Source: Stenotrophomonas indicatrix (GTDB lineage Bacteria > Pseudomonadota > Gammaproteobacteria > Xanthomonadales > Xanthomonadaceae). From it: a stretch of DNA of 64,000 nucleotides. The DNA is taken from assembly GCA_041545745.1 (NCBI GenBank), contig CP168152.1, positions 618,001-682,000 on the forward strand, written 5' to 3'. The notes below the pieces were generated by a model, which saw only the letters and a program-made list of their open reading frames with translations, had not been told where the DNA came from and did no database searches. How positions within the stretch are numbered: position 1 is the first letter of the stretch; each line of letters opens with the position of its first letter. Made by a program: the position numbers and the translations under genes. Shown here in pieces: positions 63,548 to 64,000 of the stretch.

Positions 63548-64000
63548 ATGAGCCACTACGAAGGCGATCTTCGCACTCCCGAATCGGCGCGCTTCGCCAT
63601 CCTGGCCAGCCGCTGGAATGCCCGCATCACCGACGTGCTGGTCGCTGGCGCCCGCCAGAGTCTGGCCGGCAACGGCATTGCCGAAGCCAGCATCGACGTG
63701 ATCCGCGTGCCGGGTGCCTGGGAGCTGCCGCTGGTCGCCGCGCGCCTGGCCGCCGCCCACGAACACGCCGCCATCCTCACCCTGGGCTGCGTGATCCGCG
63801 GCGACACCCGCCACTACGAACACGTGGCCGACCGTTGTGCCGAAGGCCTGATGCGCGTGCAGCTGGACTTCGGCGTGCCGGTGCTGAACGGCGTGCTGGC
63901 AGTGGAGCGCGTGGAAGATGCCGAGGCCCGCGCTGGCGGCAGCCACGGCAACAAGGGCGAGGAAGTCGCACTCGCCGCATTGGAAATGGTCAACCTTCTG
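63548..64000 (+). CDS. ribH: 6,7-dimethyl-8-ribityllumazine synthase (runs off the window)
   Basis: 151 residues are visible, nearly the whole protein, with no stop before base 64000. It makes the lumazine precursor used by RibE. Features: [28 protein letters not shown], the VPGAWELPL substrate loop, [15 protein letters not shown] with the catalytic His, [24 protein letters not shown] with the phosphate-binding segment, and [17 protein letters not shown] at the cut end. It completes the ribE-ribB-ribH order. Confidence 0.96.
   Translation, partial: MSHYEGDLRTPESARFAILASRWNARITDVLVAGARQSLAGNGIAEASIDVIRVPGAWELPLVAARLAAAHEHAAILTLGCVIRGDTRHYEHVADRCAEGLMRVQLDFGVPVLNGVLAVERVEDAEARAGGSHGNKGEEVALAALEMVNLL

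Overview
This window is chromosomal DNA from a high-GC gammaproteobacterium of the Xanthomonadaceae, most likely the Stenotrophomonas maltophilia complex. The case rests on four things read directly: a complete type II secretion operon in the Xps order (E-F-G-H-I-J-K-L-M-N-D), an Smf-1-type fimbrial operon, an Ax21-like outer-membrane protein, and many short palindromes ending in GTAG/CTAC (the SMAG type described in S. maltophilia). No plasmid, phage, IS, CRISPR or tRNA/rRNA sequence was found.

Layout. 1-9685: housekeeping and envelope genes (valS 5' end, a small YqaE-like membrane protein, holC, pepA; divergent lptF-lptG; an RDD protein; xerD; dsbC) and a secreted GH18 chitinase. 9686-10495 is a repeat-rich spacer, then purL. 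14821-24054: surface and secreted proteins, namely a 2397-residue trimeric autotransporter adhesin and an S8 protease. 24190-34910: the xps/gsp operon, which would export proteins of the chitinase and protease kind. 34911-35393 is a second repeat-rich spacer, followed by two glycosyltransferase-like genes, pncB, and the fimbrial locus (38347-44168). 44268-50412: a purine permease, a beta-barrel protein, ettA, an RcnB-like gene and glyA. 50480-53492 looks like a block inserted between glyA and nrdR; it carries a tandemly duplicated membrane gene, a secreted Ig-like protein and a decayed glyA fragment. From 53493 onward nrdR and the riboflavin genes (ribD; FMN riboswitch-ribE-ribB-ribH) form a conserved group interrupted at 55288-61185 by a cluster of secreted proteins of unknown function.

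The most unusual signals are the following. (1) Four copies of a long structured repeat (9969-10075, 10245-10346, 34997-35092, 35167-35268): 22-27 bp arms of varying sequence always enclose exactly 52 nt, and that core folds into two small hairpins whose stems covary while both loops keep CA-N-GGA-N-G, the recognition motif of RsmA/CsrA proteins. The copies lie in two divergent pairs. This may be a dispersed RsmA-binding RNA element. (2) A family of at least four adjacent secreted paralogues (56096-60412) with a shared VDYxC signature, an internally deleted fifth copy, and a neighbour made of two internal repeats. (3) A conserved asymmetric palindrome of 39 bp in three places. (4) Repeat DNA that has become the coding tail of ribE.

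Functions are assigned by recognising families and motifs; no database search was possible. Start sites were chosen from ribosome-binding sites, gene overlaps and usual family lengths.
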